NCBI GenBank assembly: GCA_034509495.1
Contig: CM067511.1
Location: 2,577,236-2,641,235, forward strand
Source of the DNA: Acestrorhynchus altus
Taxonomy: Eukaryota; Chordata; Actinopteri; Characiformes; Acestrorhynchidae
Direction: 5' to 3'
DNA length: 64,000 nucleotides
Below the pieces are notes generated by a model. The model was not told where the DNA came from. It did no database searches and worked only from the letters and a program-made list of their open reading frames with translations. The position numbers and the translations under genes are program-made. Shown piece after piece: positions 22,573-33,692 of the stretch; position 1 is the first letter of the stretch; each line of letters begins with the position of its first letter.

Positions 22573-22982
22573 GACTCACCTTGGGCCTGTTGGACTTCTC
22601 CTCTGACCCTCGCTCTCTCTTGGACCCTCGGTTGACTGTTCTTTTTTTTCTAGAAACTCAAAAAATCTCAAGAAGCAGACTGTTCCACCTTCTCATTAAA
22701 GATAAAGAAGGGGCTTTTTTCACCACACGGCCCTTCAGACTGCTTACCCTTTTCTTTCATTTTCCCAGCGAGGAGCAGCAGGTAGCAGGAGAAGCTTGGA
22801 GAAGATCGACTGATTTGATTTTTACATTCTTTTTTCTAGGACACTGGTTACGAGAGTAGCCAAAGCGCACTTACAAGCACACTGACTGAAGCAGTGCAGG
22901 GAATTGACCTGATTTGGATGGACATCGTTATTCCCAAAAGAATGAATAGAGCGTCTCAACACACTTGTTATTAAGTGTCTGT

Positions 22983-22988
22983 AATAAA
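22983..22988 (+). terminator. Candidate polyadenylation signal of the astrotactin gene
   Basis: This is the first AATAAA after the astrotactin stop codon, about 410 bp downstream, which would give a short 3' UTR. It lies inside the left arm of an AT-rich inverted repeat (about 22960-23660), so it may belong to the repeat and not be the used site. No transcript evidence is available here. Confidence 0.3.
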
Positions 22989-23109
22989 TGTGTGATTACA
23001 TGTTGATAGTCCATGTAATAACAATGTAATTACTGGTGGTTAGTCACTGTTACAGGTGGACTACAGTAGAACAGGTGTAATAACACATGGCTCCATAGCT
23101 GTACCAGTA

Positions 23110-23372
23110 TTTCCTCTTTTACACTCTTAAAAATGAAAGTGTGTCAAAGGGTACTTTGACAAGACTGATTCCAACAGTCCTGGATGGATCACCATCATTC
23201 CATCATTGCAGCATTTCATGCTGGGGGGCTTTAAACCCCTCTAGCTCATGCCTGGCGTTAGGCATGGTGCCAGTAGGTTAAGTTTATTTGCTCCAGAGAT
23301 CTCTAGATGGACTAGACAAGCTGTGTGTGCATTTGCCCATCTGTGTCAGCCATGAGTGCAACCCATACAAGT
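23110..23372 (+). mobile_element. 'GGACAAAAGTATTGGGACAC' MITE, 3' half
   Basis: CCTGGATGGATCACCATCAT, GGGGGCTTTAAACCCCTCTA, GCGTTAGGCATGGTGCCAGT and CTAGACAAGCTGTGTGTGCA are the family's 3' half. It sits between the arms of an AT-rich inverted repeat (22960-23660). Confidence 0.7.
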
Positions 23373-25279
23373 GAATGGGATAAAGAACCCTTACATCCAC
23401 TTCTTTTAACATAGAACCCAAAAAGGTTGTTATAAACCCAACAGTGGTTCTTCTATGGCATTGCTTAAAGAGCGTATGTGGTTAAACATGTGTACAAAGA
23501 CATGTTGTATTTATATGATCCTGTTATAGATGTTAATATGCTTTTGTAAATACTACTGTAATCGAGCTGTAACAGATATATCACAGTTACACTGTTATTA
23601 CATGGATTATTAATGTGTAATTACACAGTCAATAACCCTCCAACTATGTTCAACTATAAGGAACTGCAGTAATGTTCCCAGGTCAAATTTGATCCAAAAG
23701 CAGATTAAAGGAATATTTCTCTCCATATACATCATCACAGGAAAACAGTATTCCATAACAGTATTCCATAATTTGTGTTCCAGTGGATTTTATGGAAATC
23801 ACATAGGTTTAAAGTGTATTTAATTGGTTAATTTTGGTACAGATTATATTTATGAAGTGACCCTGGAAGGTTTTCACTGTTTAAATCACAGGAAATCATC
23901 AACTTAATGGAATACTGAAGGTAACAGAATACTGTGCTCCTATGTTAGTGCAACATTACGATAATTCACAAGCAGATAAATAAATAAATAAATATTTGGT
24001 TTAACGTGAATTTGAGTGAGTCATGATGGTGCTAGGTGGAAGAGGCATTCCATTCCTAGAGGCATTTAACATTCCTTGATCTATAGTGTCACATGTACCA
24101 TGGAAGTCATTGCCACCCACAGTGGACAGTGCAGTGGATGGTAAGGATTATGAACAGCATTGTCAGGCAGGTTTGTTTAAAACTTTGACCAATACTGTAC
24201 ATGTTTATTATAGCAGTAGAAAACGATTTTTTCCTGGATTTTAAACTTTCAAATGGATGGATTTGACCTGTAACATGACAGCAGGATCAATCTGAAGTGG
24301 AATCAAGCTGTGTTGTTGTTCTGTATTTGATTCAAAAGGAAATGATGAACACATTCCAGTCATGTACATTCAGTGCACTACTTTGCTCAGTGAAGGTGGA
24401 ATCTATGGGACTGAATGTAAGGTTCCCACTTCATGGTGCTGCAAATCTTAAACACCTGGTGGACAAAGAACCTATACAGACTTTTTAAACATATCTCTAG
24501 GGGAAGCCCAGCAAGGCAGGGAACGAATGGCACCGAAACTGCAAAGGCCTCCATTATATCAAATGCAATGCAAAGGCCTGATGAATGACTCTGTCCAGCA
24601 TTTAAGAGGACTTTTTGATGTCTGTACTTTTCATCTAACTGTCATTTTCCTACATTAAATTGGGGCAACTTTGTGTTTACATATTCACTTATTAGGGCCT
24701 GACCGTTAAGAACATTGTGTCAAAGTAACAATGCAACTTTTAAAGTTTTAAAGGTAGAAATTCAATTTTTCCGATTGTGTTTATCCCAGATTTTTAAAAC
24801 AACTGTGCAAAAATAATCCTGTCCAAAAAGAGCTAAAGTGTTGGGCCCTTTTCAGTGCTAGGACCCTTTTTAAGTTGTGATTAGAAGCCAGTGGGTAAAT
24901 CGGTGCACTGCAGCGCCACCTTTTGGAAGAGCAGTGCTTCTGCAGAACCGCTTCATGGTTAGTGGAAATTTTACAAAATAATATTTATTTATTTATCTAA
25001 TAAATAGATGCTCCTGTACAAGATGCTTTAGGTCTTAAGTGATGGGTTTTTACAGTTTGACACAATGTTGTTTAAGTAGCGAAAGCTGGTGTTTGGCTAG
25101 GTAAATTAGTTGGCTGCAGTGACACCCTGTGGCAGAGCAGGGCTTCTACAGAACAACTTCATGGTTAAGATCAAAGTATAAAACAACTAACCTTTATATA
25201 TCTGCAGGACACCTGAATTTAAGAATGTCTTTAGCAAAATATTGATATTTTTTTCCAATAAACAGATGGTCAAGCTGGT

Positions 25280-25545
25280 ATTTAACTGGTTTTAAACAAG
25301 GCGAGCTCTTGAGACGGCAGCAGTATGCGGACGAGTATCGTCCTGTTGGAATAGAGCACCAGAGTGTGTTTACAAAAGGTAGAACCACTGGTTGCAGAAC
25401 CTCATTAACATAATGTTGGGCTGCCAAAGTGTAATGAGGACTGAGGATGATCTGGCATCCTACGAAATTGCACCCACACCATGACACTGACAATTCTGAG
25501 TGACTCCATGACAGTCTGACATGAGACCATTGTGTCAATTGATCC
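25280..25545 (-). mobile_element. Tc1/mariner-type transposase relic
   Basis: The minus-strand ORF contains TLAAQHYVNEVLQPVVLPFV, close to the LTAQRYVDEVLRPVVLPF block of Tc1-type transposases just before the second catalytic Asp. Upstream residues WSHSELSVSWCGCNFVG are more decayed. It is truncated on both sides. Confidence 0.6.
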
Positions 25546-26535
25546 TCTGAGGTGGAGATGGACACTGCAGTTAGTGACTCAAGTCAGTGTTGGACTTGAG
25601 TCACATTCAAATAGACTTCTGAATTGACTTGAAACTCATTCCTAATGACTTTTAGGATTCTTAGGATCGATTTATTAAAAATTGACAAATTAGAGATGGT
25701 CATTCATTACGGTATGAACTCAAGCCACTTATAAATCTCAACATTTTATCAATTGTCTTGTCACTGATACACAATCCAATCCACACGATCATGATCAAAA
25801 ATCCATTGGCTAAACAGCATATCGGTCAGGCCCTAATTCACACACGGACCATGTAAATCACAGGCTACCCCACATTAATGCTGGAGATACTTTCAAGCCT
25901 GTCACAGATATCCAGATCTGGCACCATAACCTGTAGTGGCTGTGGACTGCAGGACTGTAAAGGGATGTGAGTGACTGTAAAAAAAAAAAAAATAACATAA
26001 ATAATGAAAAAAAAAAAGAAAAAAAAAAGAAAGAAAGAAAAAATGAATAGTATAGCCAATCAGCTGTGTGAACTGGTAATGGGGTTGTAGTGTACTATTA
26101 AAGCTATTTTATAATTGGACTATAAGTGAGCCTAGTCAAAAATACACTTAAACGACGTAATGGGTTAAAAGATGGAAATCAACCAAAAGGTAATGAACTT
26201 GCTTCAACATGTTATTTTATGTAACTTTCATTTCATCAGTTGTGATAGTAAATTATACGACTGTACAGTAAATTGTAAATACAGTATGTACCAAGTCAAT
26301 ATGATTGTCTTTTTTGGGAAAGATCTATTAAATATGTATACTGAAACTCTACCTGAAGCTCTGAGTTTTCATTTTTGAACCACCCTCGGAGAACCCGAAA
26401 GAGCTTTGTGGGCTTCAACAATTTTCATTTTTAGAGTGCTAGGCAGCTGCTTAGAAGAACCCATGGCTGTTGTTTTTTGGGACAAGGTTAGAGGAGTCTC
26501 AGTTTTTATAAAGCTTTGACATTTTTTTGCTAACT

Positions 26536-26539
<4 letters not shown>

Positions 26540-26582
<43 letters not shown>
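26540..26582 (+). repeat. AAT microsatellite
   Basis: AATAATAATAATAATAATAA, 14 units, uninterrupted. Confidence 0.95.
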
Positions 26583-27149
26583 TCTACATTCTACAAAATT
26601 CTACAGATCCGATTCATACACTTAGAATGTACATTTTACCATATATCAGATTTCTATATGGGGCTGACCAGACCATGTCTTCATGCCTGTCAGCAGCAGA
26701 CACATGCCTAACCTCCTAAAGCTGCTCATGTCAGGCTGCTGCCTCTACTTTCTCCAAGCGCCAATTGACAGACAATGCTGGTGCAGTAAATCATCCGCCA
26801 GAGCTACCTCAGCGGACCCTTCCGCATGACTACATCTGCTTGACTCCCGTCCCCCTGCTGCAGGGATGCACTTTTCCAGGCACAGACCTGACTCCTTGGG
26901 GCAGCCCAGTCTTCCCTCTGATGGAGAACGACAGTCACTGGATATTCTCTGCCACATGTTGAAAAGTTTATCTTTTACAGACAGACCTTCAGATCCGACT
27001 CCCACTTATGTCGTTAAAGTTTAAGCAGCCTGAATCTGATAGAAGGCGAAATCAGATTAGGGGTGAACAAAGTACAATCATCCATAACACTAAAAACACC
27101 TGCCTAACACTGTGTAAACCCCTCATTCCACCAAAACAGCTCTTCCCAT

Positions 27150-27545
27150 TACTCAACAAGACACCAGAAGGTGTTCTGTGGTGTCTAGCACCAAGCAGAT
27201 CTGCGGTCAGGCATCACCAGCCCTGCTCCAGGAGAGCTACCTGCTTCCAGACTTTAGATTCAACCCTAATCCACTCTCCAGAAGCAGGGCTGGTGACCTG
27301 TTTTATGAGGTGGGACCACCATGAACATCACTAAGCTTTGGGCTCCCACGATCATGTTGCTGGTCCAGCAACTGTCCTTCCTTGGAACACTTTTGGTAGG
27401 TACTGACCACTGCATACTGGGAACACCCCACAAGACCTGCCTGATGATTTGGAGATGTTCTGAGAGTTATCTTGCCATCCTAAACTGGTTCTTGTCAAAC
27501 GTCTCAGATTCTGTCTTTGTCTCTTTTCTCTGTCTGTTGACCTGT
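27150..27545 (-). mobile_element. Tc1-like element relic with a foldback insertion
   Basis: On the + strand it shows TTCTGTGGTGTCTAGCACCA, CTGTCCTTCCTTGGAACACT and AACACCCCACAAGACCTGCC. The minus ORF reads SQNISKSSGRSCGVFPVCS, like the copy at 3269-3446. The element is internally deleted and contains the palindrome at 27214-27296. Confidence 0.6.
27214..27296. repeat. 83-bp foldback element
   Basis: TCACCAGCCCTGCTCCAGGA (27214 on) pairs with the reverse complement of CTCCAGAAGCAGGGCTGGTG at the right end. The 22-bp arms differ at two bases. It lies inside a Tc1-like relic. Confidence 0.7.
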
Positions 27546-27699
27546 TGAATCGCAACTTTTAGAGGTTTCATTTTTTTTGGCTGATCAAACATACAAGTGC
27601 TCTGATTTTAATCTGGTGGTGATATATTACTCTCCTATATCACTTTAGGTGTCACTACAGATGTGCATCTATTGAGTTTTTATGCTGTACATGATGTTT

Positions 27700-27850
27700 T
27701 CTAACCTTCATATCTCAGAATCAGAGTAACTCACAGAAATGATACACAGATCATAACAAAGTACAAGACTTACCCAAACGAACTGCTCTGTCCATGTGTA
27801 CGTGATCAACCTGCATACAGACTCTGACTGATCAGAGAGAGGGGGCGGGG
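27700..27850 (+). repeat. GC-box minisatellite element cut by the assembly gap
   Basis: The head (TTCATATCTCAGAATCAGAG, then CATAACAAAGTACAAGACTT) and one unit are present. The sequence stops inside GGGGGCGGGG, where the N run starts. Confidence 0.85.
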
Positions 27851-28238
27851 NNNNNNNNNNNNNNNNNNNNNNNNNNNNNNNNNNNNNNNNNNNNNNNNNN
27901 NNNNNNNNNNNNNNNNNNNNNNNNNNNNNNNNNNNNNNNNNNNNNNNNNNNNNNNNNNNNNNNNNNNNNNNNNNNNNNNNNNNNNNNNNNNNNNNNNNNN
28001 NNNNNNNNNNNNNNNNNNNNNNNNNNNNNNNNNNNNNNNNNNNNNNNNNNNNNNNNNNNNNNNNNNNNNNNNNNNNNNNNNNNNNNNNNNNNNNNNNNNN
28101 NNNNNNNNNNNNNNNNNNNNNNNNNNNNNNNNNNNNNNNNNNNNNNNNNNNNNNNNNNNNNNNNNNNNNNNNNNNNNNNNNNNNNNNNNNNNNNNNNNNN
28201 NNNNNNNNNNNNNNNNNNNNNNNNNNNNNNNNNNNNNN
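27851..28238. other. Assembly gap of 388 N
   Basis: This is a run of N. The left edge is inside a GC-box unit and the right edge inside a GT microsatellite, two sequence types that are hard to assemble. Any apparent reading frame across it is meaningless. Confidence 1.

Positions 28239-28296
<58 letters not shown>
28239..28296 (+). repeat. GT microsatellite at the right edge of the gap
   Basis: A pure GT run of at least 29 units; it starts at the last N. Confidence 0.95.
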
Positions 28297-28298
<2 letters not shown>

Positions 28299-29016
28299 GC
28301 TGGGGTGGTTGAAGAGAAGAATTTGGCCAGCTGAGCAGCTCATTTGGCGATGTGGTTTTTATAGCTGTAAACATCGCGTGGCAACTCTTGCATACGTTGA
28401 TAATTAAGTCTTATAAAAGGTACGAGAGGCACGCTCTCTGCCACTGAAACTGCACAGCTCCAATGGCTGCTCCCTGGAGATGCTTCCCCCTCAGATTTAC
28501 TGCCTTGGCAGAGGCCTGGGTGTTTAAAACGAGGGAAAAAAACCCTCCCCACCCCAGACATTTTCAGAGGCAAGGCGGTTTATTCGCTTGTCTTGTTCAC
28601 TAATTGCAAAGATGGATTGTATTGATGGGAGCGGAAGAGTGCGTAAATGCCTTGTGCAGGTATCGACTTCTCCATAATTATGTGGAGTCATGGAAAACAC
28701 CGTTTTCCACAGTTACTGCATAGAAAACTGCTTTAATGTGGAACATCTAAACACTGTACAAACAAACACCTGTTGCACCATGGCAACCACCTGGGACATC
28801 ATACCAATTACATAGCGAGATCCGAGTAACCACTAATTTACTGCTCTGTCCACGTGTACATGCTCAAGCTGCATACAGACTCTGACTGATCAGAGAGAGG
28901 GGGCGGGGCTGATGCTCAACCTGCATACAGACTCTGACTGATCAGAGAGAGGGGGCGGGGCTGATGATCAACCTGCATACAGACTCTGACTGATCAGAGA
29001 GAGGGGGCGGGGCTGA
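28297..29016 (+). repeat. 720-bp block duplicated at 43955-44674, copy next to the gap
   Basis: From AGGCTGGGGTGGTTGAAGAG to the end of the third GC-box unit this block reads the same as 43955-44674, at a constant offset of 15,658 bp with no difference seen by eye. It includes single-copy-looking sequence and three GC-box units. The sequences diverge at once after GGGGCGGGGCTGA. A GT microsatellite precedes both copies. Confidence 0.9.
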
Positions 29017-29420
29017 GGATTCACTGACCCAGATATCAATTTATACAGGAAAATGAGAAGAAAGGGGTTGTTTGCTTAATTTTTAAGAATAAAAATTCAA
29101 GTCCTGCGAAGGGATACTGATACATACATAATTTTTTTGTCAATTATTTTGAAGAACTTATTATTATTAATAATCAAAACAACAAACAGCTCATTGAAAT
29201 TATTGAATTTTCAGCTCAAAAACACTCAATTCTCAACAGCATTTCTGAGATATTAAGTGCTCGTCCTTATAAGCAGCAAAACTGTAAGTGCAAGTAGTTG
29301 TTTTTATCAAAACATGATCAAAAAAAATTGATTGACATGCAGTCATACAAATATTTAAATTCTGTTCATTTTGTGTTACTGTCTCCTTTAAAAATTTTAG
29401 ATCCACTTTGCTCTGACGGC
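28840..29420 (+). repeat. GC-box minisatellite element, three units
   Basis: Three 52-bp units begin at 28863, 28915 and 28967, the first with a C-to-G change (CTCAAGCTGCATAC). The tail follows (TCACTGACCCAGATATCAA, AGAATAAAAATTCAAGTCCT) and fades near 29420. The unit part belongs to the duplicated block; the tail does not. Confidence 0.88.
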
Positions 29421-29718
29421 TGCTTGAGTTTAATACCGTAACCTTTTCCACCAAACCAAGTATTTGTATCAAACATGGTATAAAATCTTTGAACAAATCA
29501 GAACACAAATACTGACCGACACCTTCAGGTTTAATAGTTAACCAGTGTTTTATTTATGCACAATACATGACAGAGAAATAAACCATTTCATTTAGCATTT
29601 TAATTCATCTACCAAAACATGATACATCCGGTATGTTTGCAATGATCCAGAGCACCAAAATTATGTGTGACTGTGAAAATTATATAAAACAAAATTTTCA
29701 AAAGCAAGGAACATCAGT

Positions 29719-29720
<2 letters not shown>

Positions 29721-29776
<56 letters not shown>
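29721..29776 (+). repeat. AAT microsatellite
   Basis: Eighteen or more AAT units. The apparent poly-Asn reading frame across it is an artefact. Confidence 0.95.
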
Positions 29777-30334
29777 GTGTGGTATGTGCCCAAAAAAGTG
29801 CATTTTATTAACGGTAGGCCAACAGAGGCACCAAATGGGTCATGGGGATGGATTCAGTGTAGGAGAACAGATATGCTGTAAGATAATCGATGATTTTTTT
29901 TGGAAATTTGTGAGATGAGATGATTTAGGAAGTGAGAAAGGGAGAAATTGGGTGGGGTAAGAAGATGACAATACTTTATATTGCCATTCAGTGCAGCAAT
30001 TGTGAAAATATTAAAGACAATAAAACAATATATCATATTAATTATTTACCTGGAAAAAAGGACTTTTATTTATTTATCTATTTATTTGGGTATTTTGGAA
30101 TGAGTGGGTGGAGCAAGAGCCACTGTGGGCCAATCCGCAATTGGGATAGTCCATATCTTGATTTCTTTTTGTACAATTCTGACTTCTGTTTTGGTCATAC
30201 ACTGATACTGGTACTGGTATTGGTACAGTAGTGGGGTATATATAATAAAATTACATTATATTACCTTATCCATGGACAGGTATTTGGTGGTGAGTGGTGA
30301 GCTTGCACACTCAGACAATCAAACCTTAATCTGC

Positions 30335-30370
30335 TGGAAAAGGTGTTATCCACTACGCCACACAAACCAC
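30335..30370 (-). mobile_element. tRNA-like SINE head
   Basis: The reverse complement reads TGTGGCGTAGTGGATAACAC, a tRNA-like A-box segment. The same GCGTAGTGGATAAC word occurs forward at about 50819. No intact tRNA cloverleaf or B box was found. Confidence 0.35.
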
Positions 30371-30464
30371 CGTCTTTTGGGTTGAGGCTTATCTTAGAAT
30401 TTTTACTTCTATTAAAAGATTTTAGAAGAAGATGAAAAACAGGAGTTCCCAGGATGTTTCCATT

Positions 30465-30669
30465 ATTAAAAGTACAAGCTCCTTGAGGAACATTTGGAGG
30501 TTCTTCAGAATGAAACAGTGAAGGAACATCTTATGGTGCTTCAAGGTAGCTTCAGGAAACTTCTATTAAAGGACAAAGGTTTACTGAAGCTTCCTTGAAG
30601 CACCTAAAGATGTACCTAGTTTCATACAGAAGAACCTCCAAATGTTCCTCATTGAGCTTGTACTTTTAA
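30465..30669. repeat. 205-bp near-perfect hairpin (foldback MITE)
   Basis: The outer arms TTAAAAGTACAAGCTCCTTG and CAATGAGC-type reverse complement (GAGCTTGTACTTTTAA) pair. So do GAGGAACATTTGGAGGTTCT with AGAACCTCCAAATGTTCCTC, and, near the loop, GGTGCTTCAAGGTAGCTTCA with TGAAGCTTCCTTGAAGCACC (one mismatch). The loop is about 28 bp (30556-30583). No ORF is present. Confidence 0.8.
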
Positions 30670-30742
30670 CAGTGTGGGACATGGAGAAGTGATGTTCCAA
30701 ATGATCCAAACGACCCAAGATTACATGAAATAAATTCTTTAA

Positions 30743-30743
<1 letters not shown>

Positions 30744-30775
<32 letters not shown>
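30744..30775 (+). repeat. AT microsatellite
   Basis: ATATATATATATATATATAT, about 15 units. Confidence 0.95.
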
Positions 30776-30777
<2 letters not shown>

Positions 30778-31048
30778 GTGGGTTCCTTCATTTTTTTTTA
30801 AATAAAAGAAATTCAATTGGTTCTTTGTGAGATGCAATAGAAGAACCTCAAACTATGTTGTAATCAAGTTGGGTGGTACTGATAGAGGTTCTTCAATGGT
30901 TTCATTCAAAGACCCAACCCCACATAGCATAAATGTGTGGCCCCAAATGTGGACAAGCTCTGAGGGCCAAAGGTGGCCCAGATTTGGCCAAATGTTTCAA
31001 CATTGGCATTGAATCTCCTTCTTTGAAGATTGTATGGATAACTGGCAC

Positions 31049-31259
31049 CTACATACGACTTTCAGGACAACTGACATAAACCTACATAAACATTTATAAA
31101 GTCTTCTTCCAACAAGCTTCAGTTTTCATATTTCAGAGCTGAAATGACCTCAACCTTAATAAACTTAGCCGTCATGACAACTGACACTTCTTGGAAGAAG
31201 TGATTATGAATATTTATGTACAGTAGGTTTATGTCAGTTGTCCTGAAAGGCTTATGTAG
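31049..31259. repeat. 211-bp foldback MITE with 37-bp inverted ends
   Basis: CAGGACAACTGACATAAACC on the left pairs with GGTTTATGTCAGTTGTCCTG on the right. The outer CTACATACGACTTT pairs with AAAGGCTTATGTAG with two mismatches, and inner CTTCTTCCAA pairs with TTGGAAGAAG. It resembles widespread fish foldback MITEs. Confidence 0.78.
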
Positions 31260-32084
31260 CTACATAAACACCATCCTCCCAAAAGTTCTGCCAACAGCAA
31301 AGGGATTTGAGTCGCACTGCATGTACGGGCAGAAGCAATAAAGGTGTAAATAAATAAATATGGAAATAACGTTTGAAGTCCAAGGTGTCCCATCGGGGAG
31401 CGTGACCCCAGCAGGCAGGCCAGATGCCAAACAGGCTTGCCAGACTTGAGCCACACTGTGTGGGTGTGTACACATTTTCACACCTGGACAAACACCTCGG
31501 TGGGCCAGGGTGGGGGATGGGGTCAGGTTAACATACCCATTCATTCATTCCTCCACCTGTTCACCTGTCCGGCCTCTCAACACCTGCTTCAACTGAACTG
31601 ACTCCCTCACAGCCTACAGCTTTATGAGCTCTCAGACGCTCTCAAAAACCAGCCAGAGACTTTCAGAACCATCTAGGTGCCTCTTTTCTCTTTTATCCGG
31701 ACTGGTCTGCAGATGCCGATTCATCTCCATTGATTTTGGAAAGTTAGAATCAAATTTACTCAAATCATATTAAAATATAGAAAGGAATACTCTCACATTT
31801 CAACCAACGTAAAGTTTTCGGGGAAAAAAATCATGCTTACTCTGGCAGCCAACAAGATTTCCAACATACATATTAGACTACAATGTATCCAGGGAATTCC
31901 ATAATTTTTGGAGGAACTGCAAACATTACTTTTGGACATATATTACAAAGTCACATAAGCTCTCATTCACTGGTGGAGTTGTTTTGCCAACTGAACACAT
32001 GCCTGGAATTTACATGAACAGCTTCAGCATAGTTTTTTTTTTGCTGTTATGTAGCTTCCAGAAAAAATCAAACTAGGCTTAGGG

Positions 32085-32510
32085 TGAATTTAGGTTACAG
32101 TTATGGATAAAATTAGGGTTAGAGTAAGGGTTAGGGTACGTTTATGGTTATGGTTAGAGTAAGTTTAGTGTACAGTTAGGGTTAGAGTAAGGGTTAGGGT
32201 ATGTTTAGGGTACAGTTATGGTAAAGGTTATGGTTAGAGTAAGTTTAGAGTACAGTTAGGGTTAGAGTAAGGGTTCGGGTAAGTTTAGAGTACAGTTAGG
32301 GTTAGAGTAAGGGTTCGGGTATGTTTAGAGTAAAGTTAGGGTAAAGGTTATGATTAGAGTAAGTTTAGAGTACAGTTAGAGTTAGAGTAAGTATACGTTT
32401 ACAGTAAGGGTGTACAGAGTAAGGGTTAGGGTAAGTTTACAGTACGGTTAGGGTTAGAGTAAGGGTTACTGTAATGGTTAGGTGTAAGTTGAGGGGTGAC
32501 TCGGGTAATA
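32085..32510 (+). repeat. Degenerate telomere-like repeat
   Basis: Many GGGTTAGAGTAAGGGTTAGG units alternate with GTAAGTTTAGAGTACAGTTA over about 420 bp. The hexamer TTAGGG recurs but is mixed with TTAGAG, TTATGG and TTTAGAG. It is interstitial and heavily decayed, or a minisatellite that only resembles telomere repeat. Confidence 0.75.
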
Positions 32511-33651
32511 TACAATAAGGTGTTACACTCGTTGCTGTGTAACATTCACTATTCAAATGATCTGGTTTTGCTATGTCTGGGTTATGATAGTAAATATACA
32601 AATGGCTCAAAGTAGATTTACTACACGCTGTATAAAAACAAAGCCACATACGTGAAAATGACTTCACACCAGGCTGCCATTTAAATTCAGATCAAAGATG
32701 CACTAAACGTATTGCTTAATTCTGATTTCTTTTTTTATTTACTTGGTTTCAGGCTTAGTTTTATGAAAATACAGCTCATTGAGAACTGAATCAGTCATTT
32801 CAAAGATTTAAATTCCGTGAACTCTCAGACCGGTCATGTTTAAGTTGCTTGTAGCATCGGGGCGTAAAACAAGTCATTTTTCTAAAAAAGTCAAATCTTG
32901 TTGGTCACCATGACAACCACGGAAGCAGAAAAGCCTTTGGCTGGCTGCTTTCTACACTGCCTACCCCTCACTAAGCCCTGCCTCCACACACTCATTCTCG
33001 ACTCCCTTAAATGCATGTGCTGAGTGTGCGGGACACCCGCTGACACTCAGGGTGGAAAAGTCTGATGTGTCAGACACTTCATGTATAAGTGGGCAGAGTG
33101 TCTGCGACTGCACTTATTTATACCTTCACATTTACTGCACAGCATGGCAATCAGTTAACTCTGAGGAATATTCGACAAGAAACGGAGATAAAAGTACAAA
33201 CTATATAATCAGATGTAACAAACTGGAGCTGTGGCTGATCCAGGTTCTGAACCCATGTTCATGTGGTGCCATCAAACAAAAAATAAACATAGCGTGAAAA
33301 GGTTCATTGATCAGATTCCCAAACCGACTTTCTTGCAGTAAGGCTGTACAGAACGCATCCTTGATTCTTTTTCTTTACATTGGGATCATGGATTAGAAAA
33401 CAACGGAGAAAATATGAAAAATCAGAGCCCCCCTACGACCAATGTGTCTTTTTTTTTTGACGTTTATAAGACCAATGTAAAAATAACTTACATGAACATA
33501 AAAAATATAACTTAAAAAAGTATAACACTCTCAATAAATAGTTCTACTATGTACACCGTAACATATTGCTAAGAGACGCAACTCACTAAAATACCAAAAA
33601 TATTGAAGCAGCAAACATTACAGGCATGAGGTACAGCAAGAGATCCTGTGG

Positions 33652-33660
33652 TGTGTGTGT

Positions 33661-33692
<32 letters not shown>
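33652..33692 (+). repeat. GT microsatellite
   Basis: GTGTGTGTGTATGTGTGTGT and further GT units, one interruption. Confidence 0.95.

Larger units (their letters stand above)
22960..23660. repeat. AT-rich inverted repeat arms around a MITE
   Basis: GATTACATGTTGATAGTCCA, then TGTAATAACAATGTAATTAC on the left, resembles the reverse complement of CACTGTTATTACATGGATTA, then TTAATGTGTAATTACACAGT on the right. The arms look like a foldback element into which the MITE at 23110-23372 was inserted. The only AATAAA close to the astrotactin stop codon is in the left arm. Confidence 0.5.
22573..33639. other. Intergenic region between the convergent genes
   Basis: This holds MITEs, Tc1-like relics, three palindromic elements, GC-box element copies, the 388-N gap, AAT and AT microsatellites, a tRNA-like SINE head and degenerate telomere-like repeats. 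No gene is recognised. In 23660-25280, 25560-26540, 26590-27140, 29780-30290, 31260-32080 and 32510-33640 I see only unclassified non-coding DNA. The 26690-26970 part is more GC-rich and not obviously repetitive. Confidence 0.6.

Noticed and set aside
27708..28374. Minus-strand frames of 180-211 codons
   Set aside because: They run through the N gap and a GT microsatellite. They are artefacts.
30290..30380. A functional tRNA gene
   Set aside because: Only an A-box-like piece is seen; there is no B box, anticodon loop or terminator, so a SINE head is more likely.
32085..32510. A true chromosome end
   Set aside because: Repeats are degenerate and unique sequence and a gene continue on both sides.
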